In this document: positions 1 to 7,843 of the stretch, one piece after another | Layout of the letters: each line of letters opens with the position of its first letter | Numbering within the stretch: the first letter of the stretch is position 1 | NCBI GenBank assembly: GCA_002778965.1 | Contig: PEXX01000021.1 | Location: 1 to 26,766, forward strand | Length of the DNA stretch: 26,766 nt | Direction: 5' to 3' | DNA from: Candidatus Kuenenbacteria bacterium CG08_land_8_20_14_0_20_37_23 | Lineage (GTDB): Bacteria > Patescibacteriota > Patescibacteriia > UBA2196 > GWA2-42-15 | Program-made: the position numbers and the translations under genes | Notes under the pieces: model-generated | Databases searched by the model: none | Told to the model about the DNA's origin: nothing | What the model saw: only the letters and a program-made list of their open reading frames with translations

Positions 1-19
1 CAAAATACCTTTTTTATTT

Positions 20-56
20 GGAAGCATAGGATTAAATCTTTATTGTTTATGCTTCC
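20..56. repeat. Inverted repeat, 9-bp perfect arms
   Basis: The arms are GGAAGCATA (20-28) and TATGCTTCC (48-56), separated by 19 bases; one further T-A pair (19/57) extends the stem. No T-run follows the hairpin on either strand, so it is not a typical rho-independent terminator. Its function is unknown. Confidence 0.5.
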
Positions 57-285
57 ATTATCTCATATTTGGTTAATTAGGGACAGGTCTATTGAAAATT
101 TGTTTATATTTTTCTTGGATTGGGCTGAAATCTCTTTTAGCTGTTTCGTTCATATGGCATTGTAAGTTAATTAGTTAAAATAAATTATATAACAAGCTAT
201 GTGCGACCTAAATAATTTGCCAAAAATCTTCTAATAGAATATAAGAGAGATTTTTGATTATTTCACATAATGTTCGTATATCTGA

Positions 286-455
286 AGTCCCGCTCTAATT
301 TTCGTTGTTAAAAATTAACGCTTTTAATTGTCGCGAATACTTTTAATACACGCTCTCCATCCAAATCCCACAAAAATTAGTGCAGGATTTGGGCGGAGTC
401 CCGCTATTCCTTATTAAAATATAAATGAAGAGCGGGACATAGCCAGATACACGCT
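286..455. repeat. Cluster of short direct and inverted repeats, possible structured RNA or degenerate element
   Basis: AGTCCCGCT occurs at 286-294 and again at 397-405, and ATACACGCT occurs at 346-354 and 447-455, giving the same two-word order twice. The reverse complement AGAGCGGGAC at 429-438 can pair with GTCCCGCTCT (287-296, 10 bp) or with GTCCCGCT (398-405, 8 bp), so two folds compete. A further stem pairs CCAAATCC (361-368) with GGATTTGG (385-392), flanked by CTCC (355-358) and GGAG (395-398). This concentration of pairing words in AT-rich sequence suggests a structured RNA or a decayed repeat. I do not recognise a family. Confidence 0.4.
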
Positions 456-520
456 GTTATGCGAAAACATTTCATATAATAGTCCGCAATTTGTATATTA
501 TCCGGATTATTAATTTTAAT

Positions 521-1075
521 TTAAAACTTCACTTCAATGTTCTCTTTTTCATTTTCGCCGGTTTCAAAAAATTCGTATTTTTTGAATTTTATCCAGCTTG
601 CGACCATATTATTAGGGAATATTTCTGTTTTTGTATTAAAGTCACGCACCTGTCCATTATAAAATCTGCGCGATGCTTGAATCTTGTTTTCCGTATCAGA
701 CAGTTCGTCTTGTAATTTGGCAAAATTATCAGATGCTTTGAGATCCGGATAGTTTTCCACCACGGCAAACAGGGATTTTAATGTATCTGACAGCATATTT
801 TCAGCTTTGCCTTTTTCTTCGATCCCTTTGGCGCTCATAGCGCTTGCTCTTGCCCGGGTTACTTTTTCAAAAAGTTCTCTTTCATGTGTGGCATAACCTT
901 TGACAGTTTCCACTAAATTTGGGATAAGATCATATCTCCTTTTTAATTGCACATCAATATCAGACCATGCTTCATCTGCCCTGTTGCGCAGTTTAATCAA
1001 ACCGTTATAGATGGCGATTAGCCATAAAATAGCTATGATAAGTATTCCAAGTATGACATATAACACAATTTCCAT
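521..1075 (-). CDS. lemA: LemA family protein
   Basis: A 184-residue protein with an N-terminal membrane anchor (about residues 3-22) followed by the LemA helical domain. Recognisable family blocks are the NRADEAWSDIDVQLKRR segment near residue 31, DLIPNLVETVKGYA near 49, and the C-terminal part with tandem Asn-Asn ahead of the final helix. Length and topology match the family, in which the short N-terminus is the anchor and the helical bundle lies outside the membrane. The biochemical role of LemA proteins is not settled. They often sit beside a TPM-domain or HtpX gene; no such partner is present here, and the gene stands alone, divergent from pilM. A TTGACT-N17-TATAAT promoter lies upstream on the minus strand. 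Family assignment is firm; function is open. Confidence 0.93.
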   Translation of the reverse strand: MEIVLYVILGILIIAILWLIAIYNGLIKLRNRADEAWSDIDVQLKRRYDLIPNLVETVKGYATHERELFEKVTRARASAMSAKGIEEKGKAENMLSDTLKSLFAVVENYPDLKASDNFAKLQDELSDTENKIQASRRFYNGQVRDFNTKTEIFPNNMVASWIKFKKYEFFETGENEKENIEVKF

Positions 1076-1184
1076 ATGTTTATTTTTAGCTAATAAAATA
1101 AATTGTCGCGTTTAAATTTTCAGTAGATGTTTTTCAAAAAGATAGAGATTCTCCCTTATTTTGTGTAGATATATAGCTTTATTT

Positions 1185-1213
1185 ATTATACATTTTTTCA
1201 TTTTTCTAGTCAA
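1185..1213 (-). promoter_or_regulatory. Sigma70-type promoter for lemA
   Basis: Read on the minus strand, TTGACT (1213-1208) and TATAAT (1190-1185) are separated by 17 bases. Transcription would start near 1178, leaving a leader of about 100 nt before the lemA start codon at 1075. Confidence 0.65.
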
Positions 1214-1310
1214 TAAGAAATAAAGAATTATGGACTTAATGTGTGATTTTAAGTTTCTACTATAGTTTTATCGCTTATTGTTAATAACTATTTTCGTATG
1301 TATTAATTTG

Positions 1311-1337
1311 TGATATAGTATATATACTTGATATAAT
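1311..1337 (+). promoter_or_regulatory. Tandem extended -10 promoters for pilM
   Basis: Two extended -10 boxes lie in a row: TGaTATAGT (1311-1319) and TGaTATAAT (1329-1337). No good -35 hexamer is visible at the right distance from either one, as expected for extended -10 promoters. The second box ends 6 nt before the pilM ATG at 1344, so its transcript would begin at or next to the start codon. Confidence 0.6.
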
Positions 1338-1343
1338 AAAATT

Positions 1344-2579
1344 ATGGAATTATCATTAAGCAAGAAAAGTTATTTGGGTGTTGATCTTGGAACTTCAGCC
1401 ATTAAGATTGTTGAACTTCAAAACAAAAGCGGCAGGGCAATGCTTGTTACATATGGATATGTTGAGCAATCAACTGACATTGTAAGGGCTTCCTCGGATG
1501 AAATGGAAGAAAGAATCGTGGGTATTCTTAAAAGTATATGTAAAAAAAGCCGTGTTACTTCGAAAAAGGTTGTGGCGGCTTTGCCTAGTTTTTCTGTTTT
1601 TACTTCAATTATCAGCTTGCCGGCGATGAAGAAGAAAGATATCGGCCAGGCTATCGGGTGGGAGGCCAAAAAATTTGTCCCTCTTCCTATTGAGGACATG
1701 ATTCTTGATTGGAAAATTATTAATCCGGCAGCGAAAAAGAATAACAAGCCAAAACAGCCTCAATCTGTCGTAAAGTTTAATTCCACGGTTTTGGATAATT
1801 ATAATTCGCGGTACGGGTTTGATCAAAAATCAAGAAATGAAGACGTATCTAATTATATGGAAGAAAAACACGGATTTATATCCAGATTTTTTAGAAAAGA
1901 CAAAAACCAAACAAGTGCTGACCGTGAAGAAGATAAGCACACTGGAAATTTGTCGGTCCTGTTAACTGCTGCTCCGAAAACCTTGGTTGAAAGATATTTA
2001 CGCATATTTAAAAGAGCGGAGCTTGAGATTATTAGTTTGGAAACAGAAGCTTTTGCGCTTGAGCGTTCTCTCGCTGGCGGGGATACAGCTCCGATGATGA
2101 TTATTGATATCGGCTCAATATCTTCTGATATTACAATTATTAATGGCGGTATACCAATTCTCAATCGTAGCATAGATGTCGGCGGAGTTACAATTACTAA
2201 ATCGCTCATGTCCAGCCTAAACGTTGATATTACAAGGGCCGAACAGTTTAAGAGAGACATTGGTTTTTCTTCTTTGAGCGGAGAAAGCCTGCCGGCGATT
2301 ATTAAAAATACTATAAATCCTATTATCAATGAAGTTAAATACAGCCTTGATATTTATTTATCGCAGGCTGACAAGAACAATATAGAGAAAATAGTTTTAA
2401 CCGGCGGCAGTGCTTGGTTGCCGGAATTGCCAAAATATCTGTCAAAATTGTTGAATACCAGAGTCATTATCGGAGATCCATGGGACAGGATAATTTATCC
2501 AATGGATCTAAAGCCAATTTTGAATGAATTAGGGCCACGTTTTTCTATAGCTATTGGATTAGCGATGAGAGAATTATAA
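1344..2579 (+). CDS. pilM: Type IV pilus assembly protein PilM (actin-like ATPase)
   Basis: A 411-residue cytoplasmic protein of the PilM/FtsA-like fold that binds the N-terminal tail of PilN and helps connect the pilus motor to the inner-membrane alignment complex. The phosphate-1 loop GVDLGTSAIKIVEL is at residues 12-25, phosphate-2 MIIDIGSISSDITI at 252-265, and the adenosine motif VLTGGSAWLPEL at 351-362. Residues about 130-200 form a lysine- and asparagine-rich, charged insertion in the middle of the protein; it makes this PilM longer than typical ones of about 350 residues. It is first in the pilus gene row. The ATG at 1344 follows an extended -10 box by only 6 nt and has no Shine-Dalgarno site, which suggests leaderless translation. 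Confidence 0.95.
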   Translation: MELSLSKKSYLGVDLGTSAIKIVELQNKSGRAMLVTYGYVEQSTDIVRASSDEMEERIVGILKSICKKSRVTSKKVVAALPSFSVFTSIISLPAMKKKDIGQAIGWEAKKFVPLPIEDMILDWKIINPAAKKNNKPKQPQSVVKFNSTVLDNYNSRYGFDQKSRNEDVSNYMEEKHGFISRFFRKDKNQTSADREEDKHTGNLSVLLTAAPKTLVERYLRIFKRAELEIISLETEAFALERSLAGGDTAPMMIIDIGSISSDITIINGGIPILNRSIDVGGVTITKSLMSSLNVDITRAEQFKRDIGFSSLSGESLPAIIKNTINPIINEVKYSLDIYLSQADKNNIEKIVLTGGSAWLPELPKYLSKLLNTRVIIGDPWDRIIYPMDLKPILNELGPRFSIAIGLAMREL

Positions 2580-2680
2580 GCATCAGCCGGTGGGTAGTGA
2601 TTTTGTTGATAAACGGCTTTATAAATAAATTTTTGTTTTTCATTTTATTAATTGACTGTCAATTGTTAATAGTTTTTCAT

Positions 2681-3814
2681 ATGTTTGACAATCTAGATGA
2701 TAGAATTGAGGAAAAACACAGCATCAATTTTTTGCCAGATAGACCAAGAAGAAAAGAGCGCGGTGCAAAATCCGCTCGAGTTTTCTCTATGGAACGAGAA
2801 GCTGATTTTCATATTCCAGCAGAGAAGGAGAAAATAAAAATGTCTCATTTTAGCACCGAAGAGAGACATAAAAAGATTAAGCAACAGAAAAAATCCATAT
2901 TTTTTTCGTTTTTCAAGAAGCTTGGCCGAGGAGATAAAAGTAAAAAATCCACTTCAATCACGACAATTAAATTGCCAGTTAATTTAGAGAAACGATTAGA
3001 AGTGAAATCAAACACGTTTGTAAAAAAATCGTTTAGCGTCAACGAAGGAAAGACGGACATTCATGGATTAGCCAAAGATCTTGATGCAGTAGCACGTCCT
3101 TTGCAAACGATTTCTTCTCCGCAGAGTGGCGAACAGCCGCAGTTGCAAGCGAAAGCCAGTCACACAAAAGATTCTTTTGCGCCGACAATGCATCTTGCAT
3201 CAACCCTTGATCATCGTCAAGAAAAAAAAGAAGAATTAGATGTCAATCTATTACCGGAGATTAGATATTTGCCAACGACTGGAAGAGTTATTATTTTTTA
3301 TGCTTTATCAGTTATTTTCGCTTTTATCGTGCTCATTGTTCCATATATATTTTTGAGTGATAAAAACCTCGCAAATATCAAAGAGGTTGATGATTTACAA
3401 TTAAAAGGAGAAATGGTTGCAAGTAAAATTGTTCAAGTTGAAAACCAGATAGGGAATATAGTGCCTATTATAAAGAAAACGCAATATATTGAGACACTGC
3501 TTGACCGGCATATTTATTGGAGTAATTTTTTCCCGACTCTTGAACAGCATACTCTGCCAAGTATATATTTTACTGGAATATCCGTTGATGAGGATTTGAA
3601 GGTATTCCTTGAAGGCATGGCTTTTGATTTGAGGGCAGTTGCTGAACAATTATTGATTTTTAAAAATAGCAATGTTTACCACGATATTGAACTTAGCAAC
3701 TTGCGCCTTGAAAGCAGAATTGATAATGATGGCGCAAAAGAAAATGGGATAGAGTTTAGTTTGACTTTTTTCGTGGACGAGTCTGTTATCAGGGATCCAT
3801 CATCGGCTGAATGA
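2681..3814 (+). CDS. pilN: PilN-like type IV pilus inner-membrane protein with a long cytoplasmic extension
   Basis: I start this at the ATG at 2681 (377 residues). A GTG at 2597 would add 28 hydrophobic residues with no support, and the ATG start places an INFLP motif near the N-terminus as PilN proteins normally have. Order of parts: SINFLPDRP (13-21), a basic low-complexity stretch rich in Lys, Arg and Ser to about 185, a second motif LDVNLLPEI (186-194), one membrane helix (about 203-225), then a periplasmic coiled-coil and a ferredoxin-like domain. Family members average about 200 residues and begin directly with the INLLP motif, so the first 185 residues are an added cytoplasmic arm. 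PilN recruits PilM through this motif and pairs with PilO. Position between pilM and pilO supports the call. Confidence 0.85.
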   Translation: MFDNLDDRIEEKHSINFLPDRPRRKERGAKSARVFSMEREADFHIPAEKEKIKMSHFSTEERHKKIKQQKKSIFFSFFKKLGRGDKSKKSTSITTIKLPVNLEKRLEVKSNTFVKKSFSVNEGKTDIHGLAKDLDAVARPLQTISSPQSGEQPQLQAKASHTKDSFAPTMHLASTLDHRQEKKEELDVNLLPEIRYLPTTGRVIIFYALSVIFAFIVLIVPYIFLSDKNLANIKEVDDLQLKGEMVASKIVQVENQIGNIVPIIKKTQYIETLLDRHIYWSNFFPTLEQHTLPSIYFTGISVDEDLKVFLEGMAFDLRAVAEQLLIFKNSNVYHDIELSNLRLESRIDNDGAKENGIEFSLTFFVDESVIRDPSSAE

Positions 3815-3828
3815 ATCATTAATTGTTT

Positions 3829-3837
3829 TGTTATAAT
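3829..3837 (+). promoter_or_regulatory. Extended -10 promoter before pilO
   Basis: TGtTATAAT at 3829-3837 lies in the short pilN-pilO gap, 9 nt before the pilO ATG at 3847. Transcription would start about 2-3 nt ahead of the start codon. This suggests an internal promoter in the pilus gene row that produces a nearly leaderless transcript. Confidence 0.5.
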
Positions 3838-3846
3838 TTAGACTGA

Positions 3847-4467
3847 ATGATTAATATGGAGAAAAATAATAATCAAATACCTTTTTGCATAAAATTTTTT
3901 AAAACGGCCATTATATTAATCGTCGTCATTATATTAGCTATTGGATATTTTTTGTTAATCAGGCCTAGATTAATAAAATACCATAGCACTTCCGCATTAA
4001 TAAGCCAAAGAAAAGAAGAGCTTGACGCTAAGATTAATAAATTGATTGTTCTTAAAAAAACAGCCGTAAATTATGAGAAGATAAGCTTAGCTGACAGGGA
4101 AAAGATAAATTATATTCTTCCTGACGAGCCGGATGATTCAAGTCTTTATATGAACATTGTTGGCGTAGCAAATTACCATGGTCTTAATTTAGACATAGAT
4201 GGCATATTACTTAAGCGGGCTGAAGAAAAAACGCAAAAGAAAAAACCACTGGTAAATCAATCTAACCAGCCGGTTATAGATAAAGTGGCCAAAATTCCCC
4301 CGAAGGTGAATATTGAGCTTGAATTATCTGCTGTTAATTATATAGATTTAAAATTATTTTTTAAATATTTGGAAAGCAATGTGCGCATTTTTGACGTTAA
4401 TTCTTTTGTCTATAATCCAGAGAACGGAGAGCTTTCTCTTTCAATCAGCAGTTATTTTTTGGATTGA
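3847..4467 (+). CDS. pilO: PilO-like type IV pilus inner-membrane protein
   Basis: A 206-residue bitopic protein: a short basic cytoplasmic tail, one membrane helix (about 19-38), a coiled coil (about 48-75), a lysine-rich linker around 125-150, and a C-terminal alpha/beta domain (about 151-206) of the ferredoxin-like kind seen in PilO. PilO dimerises with PilN in the periplasm and helps align the pilus machine. Sequence identity to characterised PilO proteins looks low; the call rests on architecture, size and position directly after pilN. The ATG at 3847 is taken as the start; an ATG three codons later is an alternative. There is no Shine-Dalgarno site. A near-consensus extended -10 box lies just upstream. 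Confidence 0.8.
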   Translation: MINMEKNNNQIPFCIKFFKTAIILIVVIILAIGYFLLIRPRLIKYHSTSALISQRKEELDAKINKLIVLKKTAVNYEKISLADREKINYILPDEPDDSSLYMNIVGVANYHGLNLDIDGILLKRAEEKTQKKKPLVNQSNQPVIDKVAKIPPKVNIELELSAVNYIDLKLFFKYLESNVRIFDVNSFVYNPENGELSLSISSYFLD

Positions 4468-4555
4468 TTAGCTTGGCATAGGCGCATATTAAGAAATAAG
4501 AAATTATGAATTATACGATTGCGCTTAAACCAGGCACATTGATTTGCTTAAAAAT

Positions 4556-4846
4556 ATGATTAAATTTTTCAAAAAAAGAATCACAATTTACATAATGTTT
4601 TTTGTGGTTATTATGATTACCAATATATATTTTTTTCGGAAAAATTTTAATTCGCAAGAAAATACGCAGGCAGTCAACCCTTTTATAGAGAATCTTGAAT
4701 CGGAAATAAATAATCGTTATTTTATAAATAAGCAAGCGTCTATTCTGGAAAATAAATTATTTAAAGAGCTCAAAAAAATAGGAGAGTGGCCTGTTTCCCC
4801 CCAAAAGATTGGGCGCACTAATCCTTTTTTGCCATTTTTTGAATAG
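4556..4846 (+). CDS. Small membrane protein with PilP-like C-terminal motif
   Basis: A 96-residue protein from the ATG at 4556 (a TTG at 4544 is possible but weaker). A basic N-terminus is followed by one membrane helix (about 9-27), a short helical charged region and the C-terminal sequence KIGRTNPFLPF. A Gly-Arg-x-x/N-Pro-Phe motif of this type is typical of the part of PilP that packs against PilN-PilO, and pilP follows pilO in classical clusters. I therefore read it as a minimal PilP functional counterpart without the secretin-binding beta domain, which would suit a cell without a secretin. This is inference from position and one motif; it may be an unrelated lineage-specific pilus protein. 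Confidence 0.7.
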   Translation: MIKFFKKRITIYIMFFVVIMITNIYFFRKNFNSQENTQAVNPFIENLESEINNRYFINKQASILENKLFKELKKIGEWPVSPQKIGRTNPFLPFFE

Positions 4847-4912
4847 CCACAGATAATTGCAATGGGCAATGAGAAATAAATAGGACTCTTTAAATGTGTT
4901 ATTGATACTGCA

Positions 4913-4930
4913 TATTATTAGCAGCTAATA
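4913..4930 (+). promoter_or_regulatory. Palindrome overlapping the pilB start, with possible -10 box
   Basis: TATTAGC-A-GCTAATA (4916-4930) is a perfect 7-bp inverted repeat whose last base is the A of the pilB ATG. A TATTAT hexamer at 4913-4918 overlaps its left arm. It could be an operator or a small hairpin at the ribosome entry site; no poly-T follows, so it is not a terminator. Confidence 0.35.
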
Positions 4931-6663
4931 TGGAAAAACAGGAAAAACTTAAAAAACAACTTCTTGACCATTTTACTGCTCAGTTGCATATCCCAGAGGC
5001 AGAGCTTCAAGAACTGGAAAAAACCGCTGATTTGGAAAGTTTTGAACTGGGGTTGATTACAACTGGCAAAATATCCGAAGAAGGTATTGCCAAGGCAAAG
5101 GCGAATATTTTTAATTTGCCGTATATTTTATTGAGCGATCAAAAAATATCCGCTGAAATTATTGATATATTGCCAAGCGAGTTGGCTGAAAATTATCAGA
5201 TGGTTGTTTTTGGCAAGGAGCGTGACGTTATCGACATCGGCCTTGTTGATCCGACAAATTTAAAGGCTAAAGAAGCCGCTGATTTTGTTGCTAGGGAGAA
5301 AAATTTTAAGATAAAATATCATATTGTTTCCAAGGCAAGTTTTAACAGAATTTTTTATCAATATGGCAATTTAAAATCGGAAGTCGGCGAAGCGTTAAAA
5401 ATAGCGAAAGATAAATTTGGCGGCACGGAAAGTATACTTGACGACAAGATGGAAAGAATTATTAAATCAGCGCCTATTTCTAAAATGGTGTCGGTTATAC
5501 TTAAGCACGCCGTAGAATCGCACGCTTCAGATGTACACATTGAACCAACCCAGGAAGACACAAGAGTGAGATATCGCGTTGATGGCAAATTACAGACATC
5601 TTTAGTTTTGCCGCGTTATGTGCATGCGGCTATTGTTTCACGCATTAAAGTGATGTCAAATTTAAAAATTGACGAAACACGTATTCCGCAAGATGGGCGA
5701 ATCAGATTGAATATTAGCGGCATTAATATTGATTTTCGCGTTTCAACTTTGCCTTTATATAACCAAGAAAAAGTCGTTATGAGGATATTGGATAGCTCCG
5801 GAGGAGTTTCGACATGGGAAGATTTAGGGTTTGATCGCCGTAATCTTGAGAGTATGAGAAAAAATATATCAAAACCGCATGGAATGTTTTTAGTCACTGG
5901 GCCCACCGGTTCCGGGAAATCAACCACCCTGTACGCGGCTTTACAGATTTTAAATAAGGAACAAGTTAACATCGTTACCTTAGAAGATCCAGTTGAATAT
6001 TACCTGAAGGGCGTTAATCAATCGCAAGTTAGGCCTGAAGTTAAATTTACTTTTGCTTCTGGCTTGAGATCAATATTACGCCAAGATCCTGACATTATCA
6101 TGGTTGGCGAGATCAGAGACGCTGAAACGGCGGAACTTGCAATTCATGCCAGTTTAACAGGGCATATTGTTCTATCTACATTACACACAAATGATGCTTT
6201 TGGCGCAATACCAAGATTGATTGATATGAAAATAGAACCATTTTTGATAGCATCAACATTAAACGTTGTTATTGCGCAAAGATTGGTGCGCACTATATGT
6301 TCTCATTGCAAAGAAAGAGTTGATCTGCCTGAATCTCTAAGAAAAGAGATGGAAGATATTTTTAAAAGCATTCCGACACAAAATTTGCCAAAAGGCGTAA
6401 CAGTTGAAAAAATAGATGTAATGTACCGTGGAAAGGGATGCTCGTATTGCGCCAATAGCGGTTATCGCGGCAGAGTTGCCATTGCTGAAGTTCTTGAAAT
6501 AAATGATGAGATTAAAGATACCATTAATTCAGGCTTTAGAATAAGTACTATTAAGGAAATGTTCATTAAGCAAGGAATGTTAAGTTTAAAACAAAGCGGG
6601 CTGGTTAAAGCAATTGAAGGCAAAACATCCGCAGAGGAAATCATTGCAGTTACAAAAGACTAA
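4930..6663 (+). CDS. pilB: Type IV pilus extension ATPase PilB (GspE family)
   Basis: A 577-residue AAA-like secretion ATPase that drives pilin polymerisation at the cytoplasmic face together with PilC. An N-terminal MshEN/GspE-N type domain (about 1-150) is followed by the N2 domain containing VRYRVDGKLQ and the Asp-box region near 257-285. Walker A GPTGSGKST is at 324-332, Walker B IIMVGEIRD at 389-397, and the His box STLHTND near 416-422. A tetracysteine zinc site is formed by C457-x2-C460 and C504-x2-C507, as in GspE/PilB proteins. All key motifs are intact, so this is the working motor of the cluster. No Shine-Dalgarno site is present upstream of the ATG. Confidence 0.97.
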   Translation: MEKQEKLKKQLLDHFTAQLHIPEAELQELEKTADLESFELGLITTGKISEEGIAKAKANIFNLPYILLSDQKISAEIIDILPSELAENYQMVVFGKERDVIDIGLVDPTNLKAKEAADFVAREKNFKIKYHIVSKASFNRIFYQYGNLKSEVGEALKIAKDKFGGTESILDDKMERIIKSAPISKMVSVILKHAVESHASDVHIEPTQEDTRVRYRVDGKLQTSLVLPRYVHAAIVSRIKVMSNLKIDETRIPQDGRIRLNISGINIDFRVSTLPLYNQEKVVMRILDSSGGVSTWEDLGFDRRNLESMRKNISKPHGMFLVTGPTGSGKSTTLYAALQILNKEQVNIVTLEDPVEYYLKGVNQSQVRPEVKFTFASGLRSILRQDPDIIMVGEIRDAETAELAIHASLTGHIVLSTLHTNDAFGAIPRLIDMKIEPFLIASTLNVVIAQRLVRTICSHCKERVDLPESLRKEMEDIFKSIPTQNLPKGVTVEKIDVMYRGKGCSYCANSGYRGRVAIAEVLEINDEIKDTINSGFRISTIKEMFIKQGMLSLKQSGLVKAIEGKTSAEEIIAVTKD

Positions 6664-6743
6664 AAGCGAAACACGAAACTCAATTAATTGGACACAAAAT
6701 TTTTATTGTTTGATTTTTGGATTTTATTTTAAAGTTTTTAAAT

Positions 6744-7811
6744 ATGTCTCAAACTAATATTATTTTTAATAGAATTATTGACAAGAGTATTAAATCAGGC
6801 GCGTCTTATGTGCATTTGGAAGTTGGTTCTAAGCCTGTTATCCGTTCCGGCGGGCGGCTAGAAAGGCTTGAAGAAGAGCAAATTGTGAATGTGGATTTTT
6901 TAAATGATCTAGCTCAAACTATTTTGTCTCCAGAAGAACGAAATGTGCTGGATAAAGATAAGTCATTGGTTGTTGTAAAAAATTTTGAAAGCAATAGGCG
7001 TTTTCGAGTAGATATTTTTTATCAGAAAAAAACTCTTGCTTTTGCGTTCAAATATATTCAGCCAGTTATCAAAGACATTAAAAAATTTGGTTTGTCAGAT
7101 GAATTTATAAAACTATTTCAACGTCGCGAAGGACTTATTATTATCTCGGGACAGCATGGTTCTGGGAAAACAGCCATTACAGCCTCAATTCTTGAATTTA
7201 TTAACAAAAGCCAGTCTAAATATATTTTAACTTTAGAAAAGCCGATAGAATATATTTTAAATCCACAGAAGAGCATTATTGAGCAAAGAGAAATAGGCCG
7301 TGACGCGCACACTTTCGCTGAAGCCATAAAATTCGCGCAGTATGGAGACGCAGATGTGGTGGCTTTATCGGAAATCGACAGCTTTGCCTCATTGGCGCGT
7401 TTATTCGAACTAATAGAGAGCGGTCGCTTAGTTGTAGTTATTGTCGAAGCTGATTCTGTCCCAGAGGCTGTGGAACAATTGATTAATTTATCGCCCCAGA
7501 CCGAGCTGGAAAAATCAAGGCAGGTTCTGTCGGACTTGCTTTTAGGTGTTATTGTTGAGCATTTTTTGCCGAGGAGAGGTGGCGGACAGATAGGCATTGC
7601 AGAAATTTTAATAACTATTCCGCCAGTTAGTTCTTTAATAAAGGAAGGTAAATATCAGCAATTAAACACCGTTATGCAAACCTCGCGCGATGATGGCATG
7701 TGCACCAAAGATCAATATTTAATAGAATTGGTGCGTACTGGCGAAGTCGCTTATGAAGATGCTCTGCTTGCGGCGACTGATAAATTGAGTTTTCGTGTTG
7801 CAGCCAAATAG
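6744..7811 (+). CDS. pilT: PilT-like ATPase with degenerate catalytic motifs
   Basis: A 355-residue protein (ATG at 6744; a TTG at 6717 would add nine residues). The fold is that of PilT: an N-terminal PAS-like part beginning with the SGASYVHLEVGSKPVIRSGG segment, Walker A GQHGSGKT (136-143), and a C-terminal region with IGIAEIL, LIKEGKYQQL and a DQYLIELVRTGEVAYEDAL stretch matching PilT's closing helices. The Walker B region reads DVVALSEIDS (204-213) instead of the usual VILVGEMRD: the Gly and the Arg-Asp pair are lost although Glu210 remains. The His box (normally TLHT) reads VIVEAD. In the Asp box the second conserved Arg is replaced by Lys. It may be a weak or non-hydrolysing partner of PilB rather than a true retraction motor. 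Confidence 0.88.
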   Translation: MSQTNIIFNRIIDKSIKSGASYVHLEVGSKPVIRSGGRLERLEEEQIVNVDFLNDLAQTILSPEERNVLDKDKSLVVVKNFESNRRFRVDIFYQKKTLAFAFKYIQPVIKDIKKFGLSDEFIKLFQRREGLIIISGQHGSGKTAITASILEFINKSQSKYILTLEKPIEYILNPQKSIIEQREIGRDAHTFAEAIKFAQYGDADVVALSEIDSFASLARLFELIESGRLVVVIVEADSVPEAVEQLINLSPQTELEKSRQVLSDLLLGVIVEHFLPRRGGGQIGIAEILITIPPVSSLIKEGKYQQLNTVMQTSRDDGMCTKDQYLIELVRTGEVAYEDALLAATDKLSFRVAAK

Positions 7812-7843
7812 TTTCTTTAATTCTGCATTTTGATGTGATATTT

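Larger units (their letters stand above)
1..520. other. Gene-free AT-rich intergenic region downstream of lemA
   Basis: No reading frame here looks like a gene on either strand. The stretch is AT-rich and contains several short GC-containing inverted and direct repeats, listed separately. It lies downstream of the minus-strand lemA gene. None of its hairpins is followed by a T-run in the direction of lemA transcription, so I could not place a lemA terminator. I see no tRNA-like or rRNA-like sequence. Confidence 0.6.

Noticed and set aside
20..56. Inverted repeat as a terminator of an upstream gene
   Set aside because: No T-run follows the stem on either strand.
2597..2680. N-terminal extension of PilN from a GTG start
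   Set aside because: It would place a hydrophobic 28-residue segment before the INFLP motif; the ATG at 2681 gives a normal PilN N-terminus.
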